Assembly (NCBI RefSeq): GCF_002735305.1
Contig: NZ_PDYG01000128.1
Span: 1-41,590, forward strand
Reading direction: 5' to 3'
DNA: 41,590 bases
Source: Agathobacter ruminis
GTDB lineage: Bacteria; Bacillota; Clostridia; Lachnospirales; Lachnospiraceae
Made by a program: the position numbers and the translations under genes
Part shown: in pieces, positions 20,001-27,170 of the stretch
Numbering within the stretch: position 1 is the first letter of the stretch
How the letters are laid out: every line of letters begins with the position of its first letter
The notes under the pieces: generated by a model
Seen by the model: only the letters and a program-made list of their open reading frames with translations
Told to the model about the DNA's origin: nothing
Databases searched by the model: none

Positions 20001-20092
20001 TCCCCGAGAATGACACTGTTTATCACCATAACTCCCGCCAACAGTGCCCATGCACAGCGTTTTACAATCGGTTTCAAAAAATCTCGTTTCAT
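17030..20092 (-). CDS. Beta-propeller sensor with Y_Y_Y domain and HD-GYP phosphodiesterase
   Basis: 1020 residues. After an N-terminal membrane or signal segment (about 12-30, WALLAGVMVINSVILG) comes a large extracellular region of two-component-regulator propeller blades (about 50-690), with repeated units such as GLPTSDANTVYATSDGFIWI and DGLTSSTIRTISEDGLGNVY. A Y_Y_Y-type beta-sandwich (about 690-770) precedes a transmembrane helix (about 774-798). The cytoplasmic HD-GYP domain (about 815-990) has HDIGKIGVP near 866 and HHERPDGKGYPRG near 922, so c-di-GMP hydrolysis is predicted. This sensor layout is known from hybrid histidine kinases that sense glycans; here the output is a phosphodiesterase. 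The ATG follows GGAGAAAG. Only 24 bases separate it from cysK upstream, so it may be co-transcribed. Confidence 0.9.
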   Translation of the reverse strand: MKRDFLKPIVKRCAWALLAGVMVINSVILGDESDESSESRSIGGAAAVTGQAEGVDYSAILYDESNGLPTSDANTVYATSDGFIWIGGYSGLIRYDGTNFSRHSSSGGVANVNALYEDHLGRIWVGTNDNGVVMLEKGHSMHFTHADGLTSSTIRTISEDGLGNVYMGTTQGICYIDSEMKMHRLHDIRISNAYIIRLITDANGNVYGCARTGACFRIRDGKVNAHFSGSDLGIGDITDIYTKPDSSDKVYLGTSHGLFCEGSFERRFADLRKWRVRDADNPENRIDTSINWITYAADRFWVLSDDKVTYLDPEGKFHFLEDLPVNSSLRNMTEDYEGNLWVSSARQGVMKIVANKFSDVSEQAGLEPSVVNTTCLRDGTLYIGTDSGLQIIGTDQKPVTNKLTEYIGDSRIRCIMKDSDDNLWISTYTNDEGLICYSKNNEIRAYTTEDGLPSNQTRGTKEAKDGSILVATNLGLAVLQDGKVKKVYDENAGLRNSVILTVEEGANGELYLGTDGDGIYVIEHDVIKTIRRENGLTSDVIMRIKRDDENDVYWVISSNSLSYLKDGEVHTVDQFPYSNNYDIYLDNNGNAWVLASNGIYVANVKAILSGDEFEYFFYDIACGLPSSPTGNSYSELTKDGVLYVATRTGACRVNINQYFEKTHDIRLIVPYIEADGNYYFQEDDHAFHIPASSRVVTIYGFALTYSMVNPRISYCLEGFEDSETMVDKKDMAEVRYTNLKGGEYKFCMSVVNASTKNVQQVASVKIIKEKAFYEWVWFNLLCLCILLILAWALVRLYIGHRTKIYKQREQEGKTFVREMTEAFAKTIDMKDRYTNGHSKRVAEYTAMLTEELGYDNETVEKYYNIALLHDIGKIGVPSEVLNKPDTLTPEEYDIVKSHSILGYNVLKDISIMPELAIGAGAHHERPDGKGYPRGLKEDQIPRVAQIIAVADTFDAMYSERPYRKRMKFEKIVEVMIEVSGTQLASDVVDAFLRLVEKGEFRAPDDEGEGVTEVIDNIEKS

Positions 20093-20116
20093 GTTTCTGC
20101 TTTCTCCAAAAATATT

Positions 20117-21046
20117 TTATTCTTCAAACAAAGGTGTTGAAAAATATCTTTCTGCCGTGTCCGGCAATACCGTCACAACAGTCTTTCCCGGCCCGAGTTT
20201 TTTGGCCAGTTTAATTGCGGCTGCCACATTGGTTCCGCTTGATATTCCACACATCAGACCTTCCTCCTTGGCCAGGCGCTTGGATGTATTCAGCGCCTCC
20301 TCATCGGTGATGATATAAATTTCGTCATATATGTTTTGATTCAAAATATCCGGTATGATGCCATCGCCGATTCCCATCTGCAAATGTGTCCCGATGGTTC
20401 CACCGGCGAGAATCGCTGCATTTTCAGGCTCTACCGCCCATATTTCGATTTCCGGATATTGTGCTTTTAATACTTCGCCGATTCCGGTGATGGTACCTCC
20501 GGTTCCGATTCCGGAACAAAATCCGTCAATCGGCCCTGCAACCTGTTCCATAATCTCCAGTGCGGTATGGTTCTTGTGCGCACGGATGTTGTTGCGGTTT
20601 GCAAACTGCTGCGGCACAAAGACATTCGGATTCTTTTCCTGCATGCGCAGTGCGGTCTGCAGACATTCCTCGATGCATGCGCCGATGTCTCCGGCGTCAT
20701 GGATCAGTTTTACTTCCGCTCCGTAATGGCGCACAATCTTGCGGCGCTCCTCACTCACCGAATCCGGCATAATGATAATCGTGCGATATCCTTTGACCGC
20801 TCCGACCAGCGCCAGGCCAATTCCCTGATTCCCGCTTGTCGGTTCAACGATGATGGTGTCCTCATTCAAAAGCCCCTCCTTTTCCGCCGCCTGAATCATC
20901 TCAAGCGCGGTACGGGTTTTGATGGAACCGCCAACATTGACTCCTTCAAATTTCACAAGAATCTCTGCACTGTCCGGCTCCGCCATACGGTTCAGCCGTA
21001 TCATCGGCGTATGTCCGACAGCCTCCAGTATGTTGTTGTAAACCAT
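20117..21046 (-). CDS. cysK: Cysteine synthase (O-acetylserine sulfhydrylase)
   Basis: 309-residue pyridoxal-phosphate enzyme that makes L-cysteine from O-acetylserine and sulfide. The cofactor lysine is Lys43 in GGSIKTR, the substrate loop is PTSGNQGIGLA and the phosphate-binding loop is GTGGTITG. Length and motifs are those of CysK. The loop reads NVGGSIKTR instead of the commoner NPGGSIKDR, a minor variant. The ATG at 21046 follows AGAGAGGAAA. It lies 13 bases behind the acylphosphatase gene, in one transcription unit. Confidence 0.93.
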   Translation of the reverse strand: MVYNNILEAVGHTPMIRLNRMAEPDSAEILVKFEGVNVGGSIKTRTALEMIQAAEKEGLLNEDTIIVEPTSGNQGIGLALVGAVKGYRTIIIMPDSVSEERRKIVRHYGAEVKLIHDAGDIGACIEECLQTALRMQEKNPNVFVPQQFANRNNIRAHKNHTALEIMEQVAGPIDGFCSGIGTGGTITGIGEVLKAQYPEIEIWAVEPENAAILAGGTIGTHLQMGIGDGIIPDILNQNIYDEIYIITDEEALNTSKRLAKEEGLMCGISSGTNVAAAIKLAKKLGPGKTVVTVLPDTAERYFSTPLFEE

Positions 21047-21059
21047 TATATTTCCTCTC

Positions 21060-21371
21060 TTATTTACGATTCCAAAATCCGAAATAGTCTCCCATTGACT
21101 CACGGATTTCAAAGCCATATTCCTCTTCCACCAGTGGAATCGATTTGGCTTCAAGCTGTTCTATATTCACAAATGCTCCTTTTTGTATCATCAGAAGCAT
21201 TGTATCAATCTGTTCTTCCGTGCCCTGTGCCTCCATGGTCACTGCTCCGTCCGCGTCATTGCGCACCCAGCCGGTCACGCCCACATAATCGGCCGCCTGT
21301 CTTGCTCTGTAGCGAAAACCGACGCCCTGCACAAAGCCCTGTACACGAATGTGTTTCCTGATTTTCTCCAT
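21060..21371 (-). CDS. acyP: Acylphosphatase
   Basis: 103-residue enzyme that hydrolyses acyl phosphates such as carbamoyl phosphate and acetyl phosphate. The active-site loop VQGVGFRY places the phosphate-binding Arg at residue 20, and GWVRNDADGAV gives the catalytic Asn38. The fold is about 90 residues; the last 13 or so residues here, including GDYFGFWNRK, are an extension. The ribosome binding site (AAAGAGA) is weak. It is upstream of and close to cysK. Confidence 0.9.
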   Translation of the reverse strand: MEKIRKHIRVQGFVQGVGFRYRARQAADYVGVTGWVRNDADGAVTMEAQGTEEQIDTMLLMIQKGAFVNIEQLEAKSIPLVEEEYGFEIRESMGDYFGFWNRK

Positions 21372-21415
21372 TTTATCTCTTTCGCAGAAAACGATTCCGG
21401 TTTTATTCTATCACT

Positions 21416-21865
21416 CTATGGCTGACTTGAAAATGAAAACCAGTCTTTTCCGACTTCTTTTACCGCCCGACAGTTACAACTCTGAAACCACGGCTTACAG
21501 TCCGTCTGAATCTGGGCCGCAATCTGCCTCAGCCGCTCCACGCTCGATGAGCGAAGCTGCACCTGAATCCGATTTGCGTCACCATATCCGAGGACCTGCA
21601 CTGCCTCCGGAATCCGGTTGGAAAAATAATCCATCGCCGCCTGATAATGCTCCGGATAAATCGCCAGATCCATCAAAAGAATGACAATATCATCCTCACG
21701 AACCAGCACGCGATATCCGGCAATCACACCGCTTTTTTCCAGTTTCTCCACGCGCTTTTTGGCTGCCACGCGTGAAATGCCCAGACGGTTTCCGATCTCC
21801 TGATAGGTCATGCGCCCATCCTGCTCCAGTAATTCAATTATCCTCTTGTTCTTATCGTCCATCAT
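21416..21865 (-). CDS. Lrp/AsnC-family transcriptional regulator
   Basis: 149-residue regulator. The N-terminal helix-turn-helix (about 3-60) has RIIELLEQDGRMTYQEIGNR and SRVAAKKRVEKLEKSGVI, typical of Lrp/AsnC, followed by a RAM-like ligand-binding domain with weak similarity. The C-terminal part includes two cysteines (CKPWFQSCNC). It is divergent from the membrane HD-GYP gene, and upstream of acyP-cysK on the same strand, so either could be a target. The tandem ATGATG at 21865 lacks a ribosome binding site; its promoter places the transcription start almost at the ATG, so translation may be leaderless. Confidence 0.85.
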   Translation of the reverse strand: MMDDKNKRIIELLEQDGRMTYQEIGNRLGISRVAAKKRVEKLEKSGVIAGYRVLVREDDIVILLMDLAIYPEHYQAAMDYFSNRIPEAVQVLGYGDANRIQVQLRSSSVERLRQIAAQIQTDCKPWFQSCNCRAVKEVGKDWFSFSSQP

Positions 21866-21871
21866 AGCTCG

Positions 21872-21900
21872 ATTATATCCTAACCGGTTTCGTATCGCAA
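21872..21900 (-). promoter_or_regulatory. Promoter of the Lrp-type regulator
   Basis: On the minus strand TTGCGA (21900-21895), a 17-base spacer and a perfect TATAAT (21877-21872) end only 6 bases before the ATG. Transcription would start at or next to the A of the start codon. Confidence 0.6.
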
Positions 21901-21914
21901 TCAAATAAAAGCAA

Positions 21915-21943
21915 TTGAGTTATTTTCGTAAGAGTCTTAAAAT
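21915..21943 (+). promoter_or_regulatory. Promoter of the membrane HD-GYP gene
   Basis: TTGAGT (21915-21920), a 17-base spacer and TAAAAT (21938-21943), 35 bases before the start codon. It is back to back with the Lrp-type promoter; the -35 boxes are 14 bases apart, so the Lrp-type protein could control both. Confidence 0.65.
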
Positions 21944-21978
21944 AAGAACATGGTTATGTAAATTTGGAGGGTTTAACT

Positions 21979-24369
21979 ATGTGGGAATTTTTACGAGCAC
22001 ACCAGCTTTCAATTATGCTGTTTCTGAGTGGTGCCTGCGGTATACTGGCGCTTCTTGCGCTTATGACAACATCCATTTCCAAGTCGCGAAAACGGATTCT
22101 TGTTTCGATGGAAATCGGAGCAATGTTTCTTCTGTTGTCCGACCGCGCAGCATATATTTACAGGGGGGATACGAGCACCTTCGGGTTCTGGGCGGTTCGC
22201 ATCAGCAATTTCCTGGTCTACTTTTTGACCTTGTTCTTGCTGCATGTCCTTACTATTTACCTGATTGATCTGTATCACACGGTCGAAGAATTGCAAAAAG
22301 CACCGCGTCGACTGATTGTTTGTGAAGTTCTGTTTACGCTCGGCACTATTTTGTTGATTATTTCCGCATTCACGGGGCTCTATTATACCTTCGATGCATC
22401 AAACAATTATCAGCGTGCTCCGGGCTTTTTGCTGAGCTACCTGTTCCCGGTCATGATCACCATGCTGCAATTGTCATTGATTTTTCAGATTCATTCCAAA
22501 ATCAGCCGCAAAATCTATATTCCGATTATTATATTTACGCTGATCACCATGTTCGGTTCGGTGATTCAGCTTTTTGCCTACGGTCTGTCCGTCATCAACA
22601 TCTCGACGGTCGGCATCTTTGTCATGCTGTTTATCTTTGTTCTGATGGACTTAAATGAACGGGCGGAAAAAGCCAACCGCATGGAAATCGAATACTTGAA
22701 AGACGAGCAGGAAAAGATCCATAACCTCTTCGAACAGACCGCAGAAGCACTTGCATCCGCAATCGATGCGAAGGATCAGTATACACACGGACATTCCACA
22801 CGTGTTGCGGAATATTCCAGAGAGATTGCGCGTCTTGCCGGCAAGACGGAGGAAGAATGTGAAGAAATCTATTTCTCGGCACTGCTCCATGATGTCGGCA
22901 AAATCGGTGTTCCGGATGCGATTATCAACAAAGACGGACGACTGACGGATGAAGAATTCGATGCCATTCGGCGCCATCCGGTCATCGGCAATCAGATTCT
23001 CTCGAGCATCAGTGTCTCTCCATACCTGAGTATCGGCGCCCATTATCATCATGAACGATATGACGGACGCGGCTATCCGGACGGACTGATCGGGGATGAC
23101 ATCCCTGAAATTGCGCGCATCATTTCTGTCGCGGATTCCTATGATGCCATGACATCCAAACGAAGCTACCGTGATCCGATTCCACAGCAAAAGGTCCGCG
23201 AAGAAATCATCAAGGGATTCGATACACAGTTTGACGCACGCTTTGCCAAAATCATGCTTCATATGATTGACCTTGATACGGAATACGGCATGAAAGAGCA
23301 GTCTGATGCAGGTTCGCTGACCAAGCACAACGAACTTCACTGTGTCGACATCGGCAACGAATGCTCTCAGGGCATCCTGCTTACGCAGGCGCCGACTCAT
23401 ATTCGCGTCCACGTACGCCCGATGTCCGGTTACGATGAGAAACAGGCCAAGCCAACCCTGCTCCTCTTTGATGCGTTAGACGGTCGTGTCCATGGTCCAA
23501 AAGACAAGCTGCGCAAGGATTTGATGTATTTTGAATACGGAAAGCTTGATTTTGACGGAACCTTTGAGGCTGTGGGCTGCCGCAATTACAAACAGACCAG
23601 TACCAAGGGCAGTCTGCCGATTTCTCAGGACCGTCGTGGAATTGCATATGAAATTGATGCTGTGCGCGTCAAGGATCATCTCCAGCTGCGCGTAACCAAT
23701 TATGAAAATACAAATGATATCATCATTGCCCTTCCGGACAGCACCCGATTTGCCTATTTGTCTTTGACCGGTGTCCACTGCGACATCACGATTTCTCAGG
23801 TGCGTAAAGGCGAACAGGATGTGGCCGACGATTACATTCCTCGCATCGCCGAAGAAATCAGCTATATCAAAGACATGCCGCGCGGCGATCTGTCAAATGT
23901 TCAGATTGACGGCTGGTGCCAGGCATTTACGGAACCTTTCCCAATCGTCGATGGCACGCAGATCCGCTTCCATTCCATGAGCCTGCCTACCGCACACCTC
24001 GTATGGCATTGTCCGTATATCAACATCTTCAGTTCGACTGACGGCACAGTCAAAGGTCCGGGCTACCGTGAATTTGTGCTGGTTCGCATGGATGGCGAGA
24101 ACTGGGAATCCGATGCACATGTCAAAAACACCATGATGGTACAGCATTCCGAAGACTTCGGCACTTGGGAGCAGTGGAAAACCGAAAACAAGGCAGGGCT
24201 TGATTTCATCATCAACATCAAGCGCAGCGGAAACAGAATCACCATTGATTCCGAAAATGGGGGCATCATAATCCACTGCGTCACAGAAATCCAGGACAAT
24301 GTGGATGCCATCTACGGTGCACTCACCGGAGATCAGGTTGCCCTGACCAACATTCATGTCACAAATTGA
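21979..24369 (+). CDS. Seven-helix membrane HD-GYP phosphodiesterase with duplicated C-terminal beta-rich region
   Basis: 796 residues. The first 220 or so form about seven transmembrane helices (for example LSIMLFLSGACGILALLAL and VYFLTLFLLHVLTIYLIDLY). A short coiled linker leads to an HD-GYP domain (about 245-425), with the phosphodiesterase signature HDVGKIGVP near 303 and HHERYDGRGYPDG near 356, so c-di-GMP cleavage is predicted. Residues about 440-796 are not part of a known HD-GYP protein that I recognise. They look beta-rich and duplicated: each half ends in a similar segment, AYLSLTGVHCDITISQV and IYGALTGDQVALTNIHV. They resemble concanavalin-like beta-sandwiches and lie on the cytoplasmic side. 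The ATG at 21979 has GGAGG 8 bases upstream. Element A follows the stop by 7 bases. Confidence 0.88.
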   Translation: MWEFLRAHQLSIMLFLSGACGILALLALMTTSISKSRKRILVSMEIGAMFLLLSDRAAYIYRGDTSTFGFWAVRISNFLVYFLTLFLLHVLTIYLIDLYHTVEELQKAPRRLIVCEVLFTLGTILLIISAFTGLYYTFDASNNYQRAPGFLLSYLFPVMITMLQLSLIFQIHSKISRKIYIPIIIFTLITMFGSVIQLFAYGLSVINISTVGIFVMLFIFVLMDLNERAEKANRMEIEYLKDEQEKIHNLFEQTAEALASAIDAKDQYTHGHSTRVAEYSREIARLAGKTEEECEEIYFSALLHDVGKIGVPDAIINKDGRLTDEEFDAIRRHPVIGNQILSSISVSPYLSIGAHYHHERYDGRGYPDGLIGDDIPEIARIISVADSYDAMTSKRSYRDPIPQQKVREEIIKGFDTQFDARFAKIMLHMIDLDTEYGMKEQSDAGSLTKHNELHCVDIGNECSQGILLTQAPTHIRVHVRPMSGYDEKQAKPTLLLFDALDGRVHGPKDKLRKDLMYFEYGKLDFDGTFEAVGCRNYKQTSTKGSLPISQDRRGIAYEIDAVRVKDHLQLRVTNYENTNDIIIALPDSTRFAYLSLTGVHCDITISQVRKGEQDVADDYIPRIAEEISYIKDMPRGDLSNVQIDGWCQAFTEPFPIVDGTQIRFHSMSLPTAHLVWHCPYINIFSSTDGTVKGPGYREFVLVRMDGENWESDAHVKNTMMVQHSEDFGTWEQWKTENKAGLDFIINIKRSGNRITIDSENGGIIIHCVTEIQDNVDAIYGALTGDQVALTNIHVTN

Positions 24370-24376
24370 TGCCAAA

Positions 24377-25298
24377 ATTCACAGCATTCATTACAGTAGC
24401 ATCCTCGCCCCATGGACCCGGTAAGCCCTGAACCATTTTGCGATTATTTTTTGGCTCATTCGTATGCTTTTGCCGCGCTGGGATGCATACGAACCCTATG
24501 TTTTTCGGCTCGTTCGTATGCTTTTGCTGGGCTGGGATGCATACGAACCCTAGGTTTTTTTGAGCCGGCATGCATACGAACCCTAGGTTTTTCGGCTTGT
24601 TCGTATGCTTTTGCCGCGCTGGGATGCATACAAACCCTGGGTTTTTCGGCTTGTTCGTATGCTTTTGCTGGGCTGGGATGCATACGAACCCTAGGTTTTC
24701 TTCGGCTCGTTCGTATGCTTTTGTTGGGCTGGCATGCATACGAACCCTAGGTTTTTTGGCTCGTTCGTATGCTTTTGCTGGGCTGGGATGCATACGAACC
24801 CTAGGTCTTTCGGCTTGTTCGTATGCTTTTGCTGGGCTGGGATGCATACGAACCCTAGGTTTTTCGGCTTGTTCGTATGCTTTTGCTGGGCTGGGATGCA
24901 TACGAACCCTAGGTTTTGCGGCTCGTTCGTATGCTTTTGCTGGGCTGGGATGCATACGAACCCTAGTTGCCTCTTGACAAAGGTCATTACATATCAGGTT
25001 TTCATATATGCAAAAGCTCGCATCTTGATTGACAAGTGTCTTTTGAATGCCTGTACAATTTTGAAAAAAAATGTTTTATGGTTGGCGGACACCCAAAACT
25101 TTCGTATATGTACTTCTCATCTAAAGGATACCCGGGTGAATCGGAGTGCGCTATGCAAACGGAGTCTGAACCCGGGCATCCCTTAGATTGAGGAGTACAT
25201 AATATCAATAAATTAAGTGTCCGCCACTTCATAAACCTGAAGGGCTTACCGGGTCCATGGGGCGAGGATGTTATTTCAAGATTACAGGCTGTGAATGG
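24377..25298. mobile_element. Fold-back element A (non-coding, with tandem array in one arm)
   Basis: An imperfect palindrome with outer ends TTCACAGC at 24378 and AGGCTGTGAATGG ending at 25298. The outer arms share CATCCTCGCCCCATGGACCC at 24401 and its reverse complement near 25250-25275. The core (about 25040-25240) is a second palindrome with GGCGGACACCC / AAGTGTCCGCCACTT and TACTTCTCATCTAAAGG / CCCTTAGATTGAGGAGTA. Compared with copy C, the right arm lacks about 100 bases and the left arm carries the hairpin array at 24453-24966. No protein is encoded, so movement would need outside help. It lies between the HD-GYP stop and the thi promoter. Confidence 0.75.
24453..24966. repeat. Tandem array of about 54-bp hairpin units
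   Basis: Nine full copies and one shortened copy of a roughly 54-base unit. Each unit has GTTCGTATGC and GCATACGAAC as a 10-bp stem around a loop of about 17 bases (TTTTGCTGGGCTGGGAT or TTTTGCCGCGCTGGGAT), then CCTAGG and a T run. The third unit (about 24561-24590) keeps only the right half. Units differ by a few bases, and all match along their full length, so there are no unique spacers. Because 54 is divisible by three, several frames stay open over the array; these have no ribosome binding site. Confidence 0.9.
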
Positions 25299-25330
25299 TA
25301 ATAAAATGATATGAAATCGCAAGAATTTGG

Positions 25331-25359
25331 TTGTAACATGGTGCAGAAATGAGTATAAT
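25331..25359 (+). promoter_or_regulatory. Promoter of the thi operon
   Basis: TTGTAA (25331-25336), a 17-base spacer and a perfect TATAAT (25354-25359). Transcription would begin near 25366, giving a leader of about 200 bases before thiS. Confidence 0.7.
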
Positions 25360-25365
25360 CACTGT

Positions 25366-25486
25366 TGGGTGAATCGGGAGCACCACTTTTCACCGACACA
25401 AAAGGCGCTGGATTATAAGTGAAGTCTATCCTGCGCAATATCATGAACAATTTTAGCGTCTGCGGATAGTCCGCAGACGTTTTTTT
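25366..25486 (+). ncRNA. Structured attenuator leader of the thi operon, candidate riboswitch
   Basis: Between promoter and thiS the leader can form GGTGAA/TTCACC (first hairpin) and GCGCTGGAT/ATCCTGCGC (second hairpin, one U-U mismatch). The loop of the second contains AAGTGAAG, which can pair with CACTT or TTCAC in the first, suggesting a pseudoknot. CTATCC on the 3' side of the second stem is complementary to GGATAG at the apex of the following terminator, so the stem and an antiterminator would exclude each other. The TPP signatures (CUGAGA and ACCUGAUCUGGAUAAUGCC-like) are absent. The ligand is unknown. Confidence 0.5.
25457..25486 (+). terminator. Intrinsic terminator in the thi leader
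   Basis: CGTCTGCGGA and TCCGCAGACG form a perfect 10-bp stem with a 3-base loop, followed by seven T (25480-25486). It lies between the promoter and thiS with no gene upstream, so it must act as an attenuator. Confidence 0.9.
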
Positions 25487-25572
25487 GTGGAAATTTGCGA
25501 AGCAAGTTCCAATTGAAATAAATGATGTGCATGGAAGGCAAATGAAAGGAGCAAATGAAAGGAGCAATTGAT

Positions 25573-25767
25573 ATGGTAACCATCAATGGAGAGCCGCATG
25601 ATGCGGCAGGGCAGAATCTGCAATCCTATTTGCAGGATGCCGGATTTGATCTTTCGCGGATTGTCGTCGAAAAGAATCTTGAAATCATCCCACGCGATCA
25701 ACTGAGCAATCATGTGATTCAGGATGAAGATGCAATAGAAGTTTTACGATTTGTGGGAGGTGGCTGA
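25573..25767 (+). CDS. thiS: Sulfur carrier protein ThiS
   Basis: 64-residue ubiquitin-like protein that carries sulfur as a C-terminal thiocarboxylate for thiazole formation. It begins MVTINGEPHDAAGQNLQSYL, has the typical VEKNLEIIPRDQL stretch and ends RFVGGG, giving the terminal di-glycine that ThiF adenylates. The ATG at 25573 has AAAGGAGC 7 bases upstream. A second ATG at 25555 lies within a duplicated AAATGAAAGGAGC and is less well placed. First gene of the thi operon; one base separates its stop from the thiF start. Confidence 0.93.
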   Translation: MVTINGEPHDAAGQNLQSYLQDAGFDLSRIVVEKNLEIIPRDQLSNHVIQDEDAIEVLRFVGGG

Positions 25768-25768
25768 A

Positions 25769-26404
25769 ATGATTGATCAAAAAACCTTGGATGCTGCCTT
25801 TGATGCACGATTCCCGCATGAAATCAAAGACAAACTGAGAGAGGCAAAGGTCGCAATTGCGGGATTAGGCGGCCTTGGCTCCAATATTGCTGTTATGCTG
25901 GCGCGCAGCGGCGTCGGACATTTGAAACTGGTTGACTTTGACCGGGTCGATGTGACCAATCTCAATCGCCAGATGTATCAGATTCAGCATCTGGGCCAGC
26001 CAAAGCCGGATGCTTTGCTGGATATTTTGAATCACATTAATCCGTATTTGAAATACGAAACGGTATTTACCAAAGTCACGGCAGACAATATTGTACCGAT
26101 TTTTGACGGCTTCCCACTCATCTGTGAAGCCTTTGACAAACCGGACCAGAAGGCTATGCTGGTGCAGCAGACTCTGGCACAGCTGCCGAATGCCACTGTG
26201 GTTTCCGGCAACGGGATGGCCGGCATCGGCAATTCCAACGCAATCGAGACCAGACAAATGATGCGCAGACTGTATGTCTGTGGCGACCGTCAGACGGATG
26301 TCGGAAACGGAATCGGGCTTGTGGCACCACGCGTGGCAATCTGCGCAGGCCACCAGGCCAACAAAATACTTGAATTGATATTACAGGAGGGAAACCATGA
26401 ATGA
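25769..26404 (+). CDS. thiF: ThiS adenylyltransferase ThiF
   Basis: 211-residue E1-like enzyme that adenylates the C-terminus of ThiS. The ATP-binding loop [11 protein letters not shown] is at about residue 30 and [15 protein letters not shown] follows. It is the short clostridial form and lacks the paired CxxC zinc motifs of E. coli ThiF and MoeB. The stop overlaps the thiG start by 8 bases, and the thiG ribosome binding site AGGAGG is inside its end, so translation is coupled. Confidence 0.9.
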   Translation: MIDQKTLDAAFDARFPHEIKDKLREAKVAIAGLGGLGSNIAVMLARSGVGHLKLVDFDRVDVTNLNRQMYQIQHLGQPKPDALLDILNHINPYLKYETVFTKVTADNIVPIFDGFPLICEAFDKPDQKAMLVQQTLAQLPNATVVSGNGMAGIGNSNAIETRQMMRRLYVCGDRQTDVGNGIGLVAPRVAICAGHQANKILELILQEGNHE

Positions 26405-27161
26405 TCCTTTGATCCTCGGAGGCAGGGAATTTGGCAGCCGCTTTATCCTTGGCTCCGGCAAATACAATATGAACCTGATCAAGGCAGCCGTAGAACAGGG
26501 TGGAGCCGAGATTATCACGCTTGCGCTCAGACGCGCAAATACGCAGGAAAGTGAAAACATCCTCGACCACATTCCTGAGCATGTCACTCTTTTGCCGAAT
26601 ACTTCCGGTGCGCGCAATGCCGAGGAAGCTGTCCGGATTGCGAAATTGTCCCGTGCCATGGGATGCGGAGATTTCGTCAAAGTTGAAATCATGCGCGACG
26701 CAAAATATCTGTTTCCCGACAATCAGGAGACTGTCAAAGCCACAGAAATCCTTGCAAATGAAGGATTTGTCGTGCTGCCGTATATGAATCCGGATCTCAA
26801 TGTTGCGCGCGATCTGCAAAGTGCCGGAGCCGCCGCAGTCATGCCGCTTGCCGCACCGATTGGCAGCAACAAAGGTCTCGCCACACGAGAAATGATTCAG
26901 ATTCTGATTGATGAAATCGATTTGCCGATCATCGTAGACGCGGGCATCGGCAAACCGTCTCAGGCATGCGAAGCAATGGAGATGGGAGCCGCCGCAGTCA
27001 TGGCCAATACCGCAATCGCCACTGCCGGAAATATCCCGGATATGGCATCCGCATTCAAGCTTGCCATCGAAGCAGGACGAAAAGCTTATCTGACCGGTAT
27101 GGGGCGCGTGCTTGCCAGAGGCGGCAGCGCATCGGATCCGCTGACCGGTTTCCTGCGTTAG
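26397..27161 (+). CDS. thiG: Thiazole synthase ThiG
   Basis: 254-residue TIM barrel that forms the thiazole phosphate from 1-deoxy-D-xylulose 5-phosphate, dehydroglycine and ThiS thiocarboxylate. The N-terminal [16 protein letters not shown] and the later [27 protein letters not shown] and [19 protein letters not shown] are characteristic. The Schiff-base lysine is expected in the VKVEI strand. Full length. Between thiF (8-base overlap) and thiH (9-base gap with GGAGGC). Confidence 0.95.
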   Translation: MNDPLILGGREFGSRFILGSGKYNMNLIKAAVEQGGAEIITLALRRANTQESENILDHIPEHVTLLPNTSGARNAEEAVRIAKLSRAMGCGDFVKVEIMRDAKYLFPDNQETVKATEILANEGFVVLPYMNPDLNVARDLQSAGAAAVMPLAAPIGSNKGLATREMIQILIDEIDLPIIVDAGIGKPSQACEAMEMGAAAVMANTAIATAGNIPDMASAFKLAIEAGRKAYLTGMGRVLARGGSASDPLTGFLR

Positions 27162-27170
27162 GAGGCAGCC

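Noticed and set aside
24453-24966. CRISPR array
   Set aside because: The whole 54-base unit repeats, including the hairpin loop and the T tract; there are no unique spacers and no cas genes in the window.
24359-25186. Repeat-containing proteins (18-residue repeats on both strands)
   Set aside because: The open frames result from a repeat unit divisible by three. They occur in several frames at once, lack ribosome binding sites and run into the non-coding element.
24377-25298. Insertion sequence with transposase
   Set aside because: No DDE, HUH or serine-recombinase coding region is present; the element is non-coding.
25366-25486. TPP riboswitch
   Set aside because: Position fits, but the CUGAGA and the long conserved 3' motif of the TPP aptamer are not present on the plus strand.
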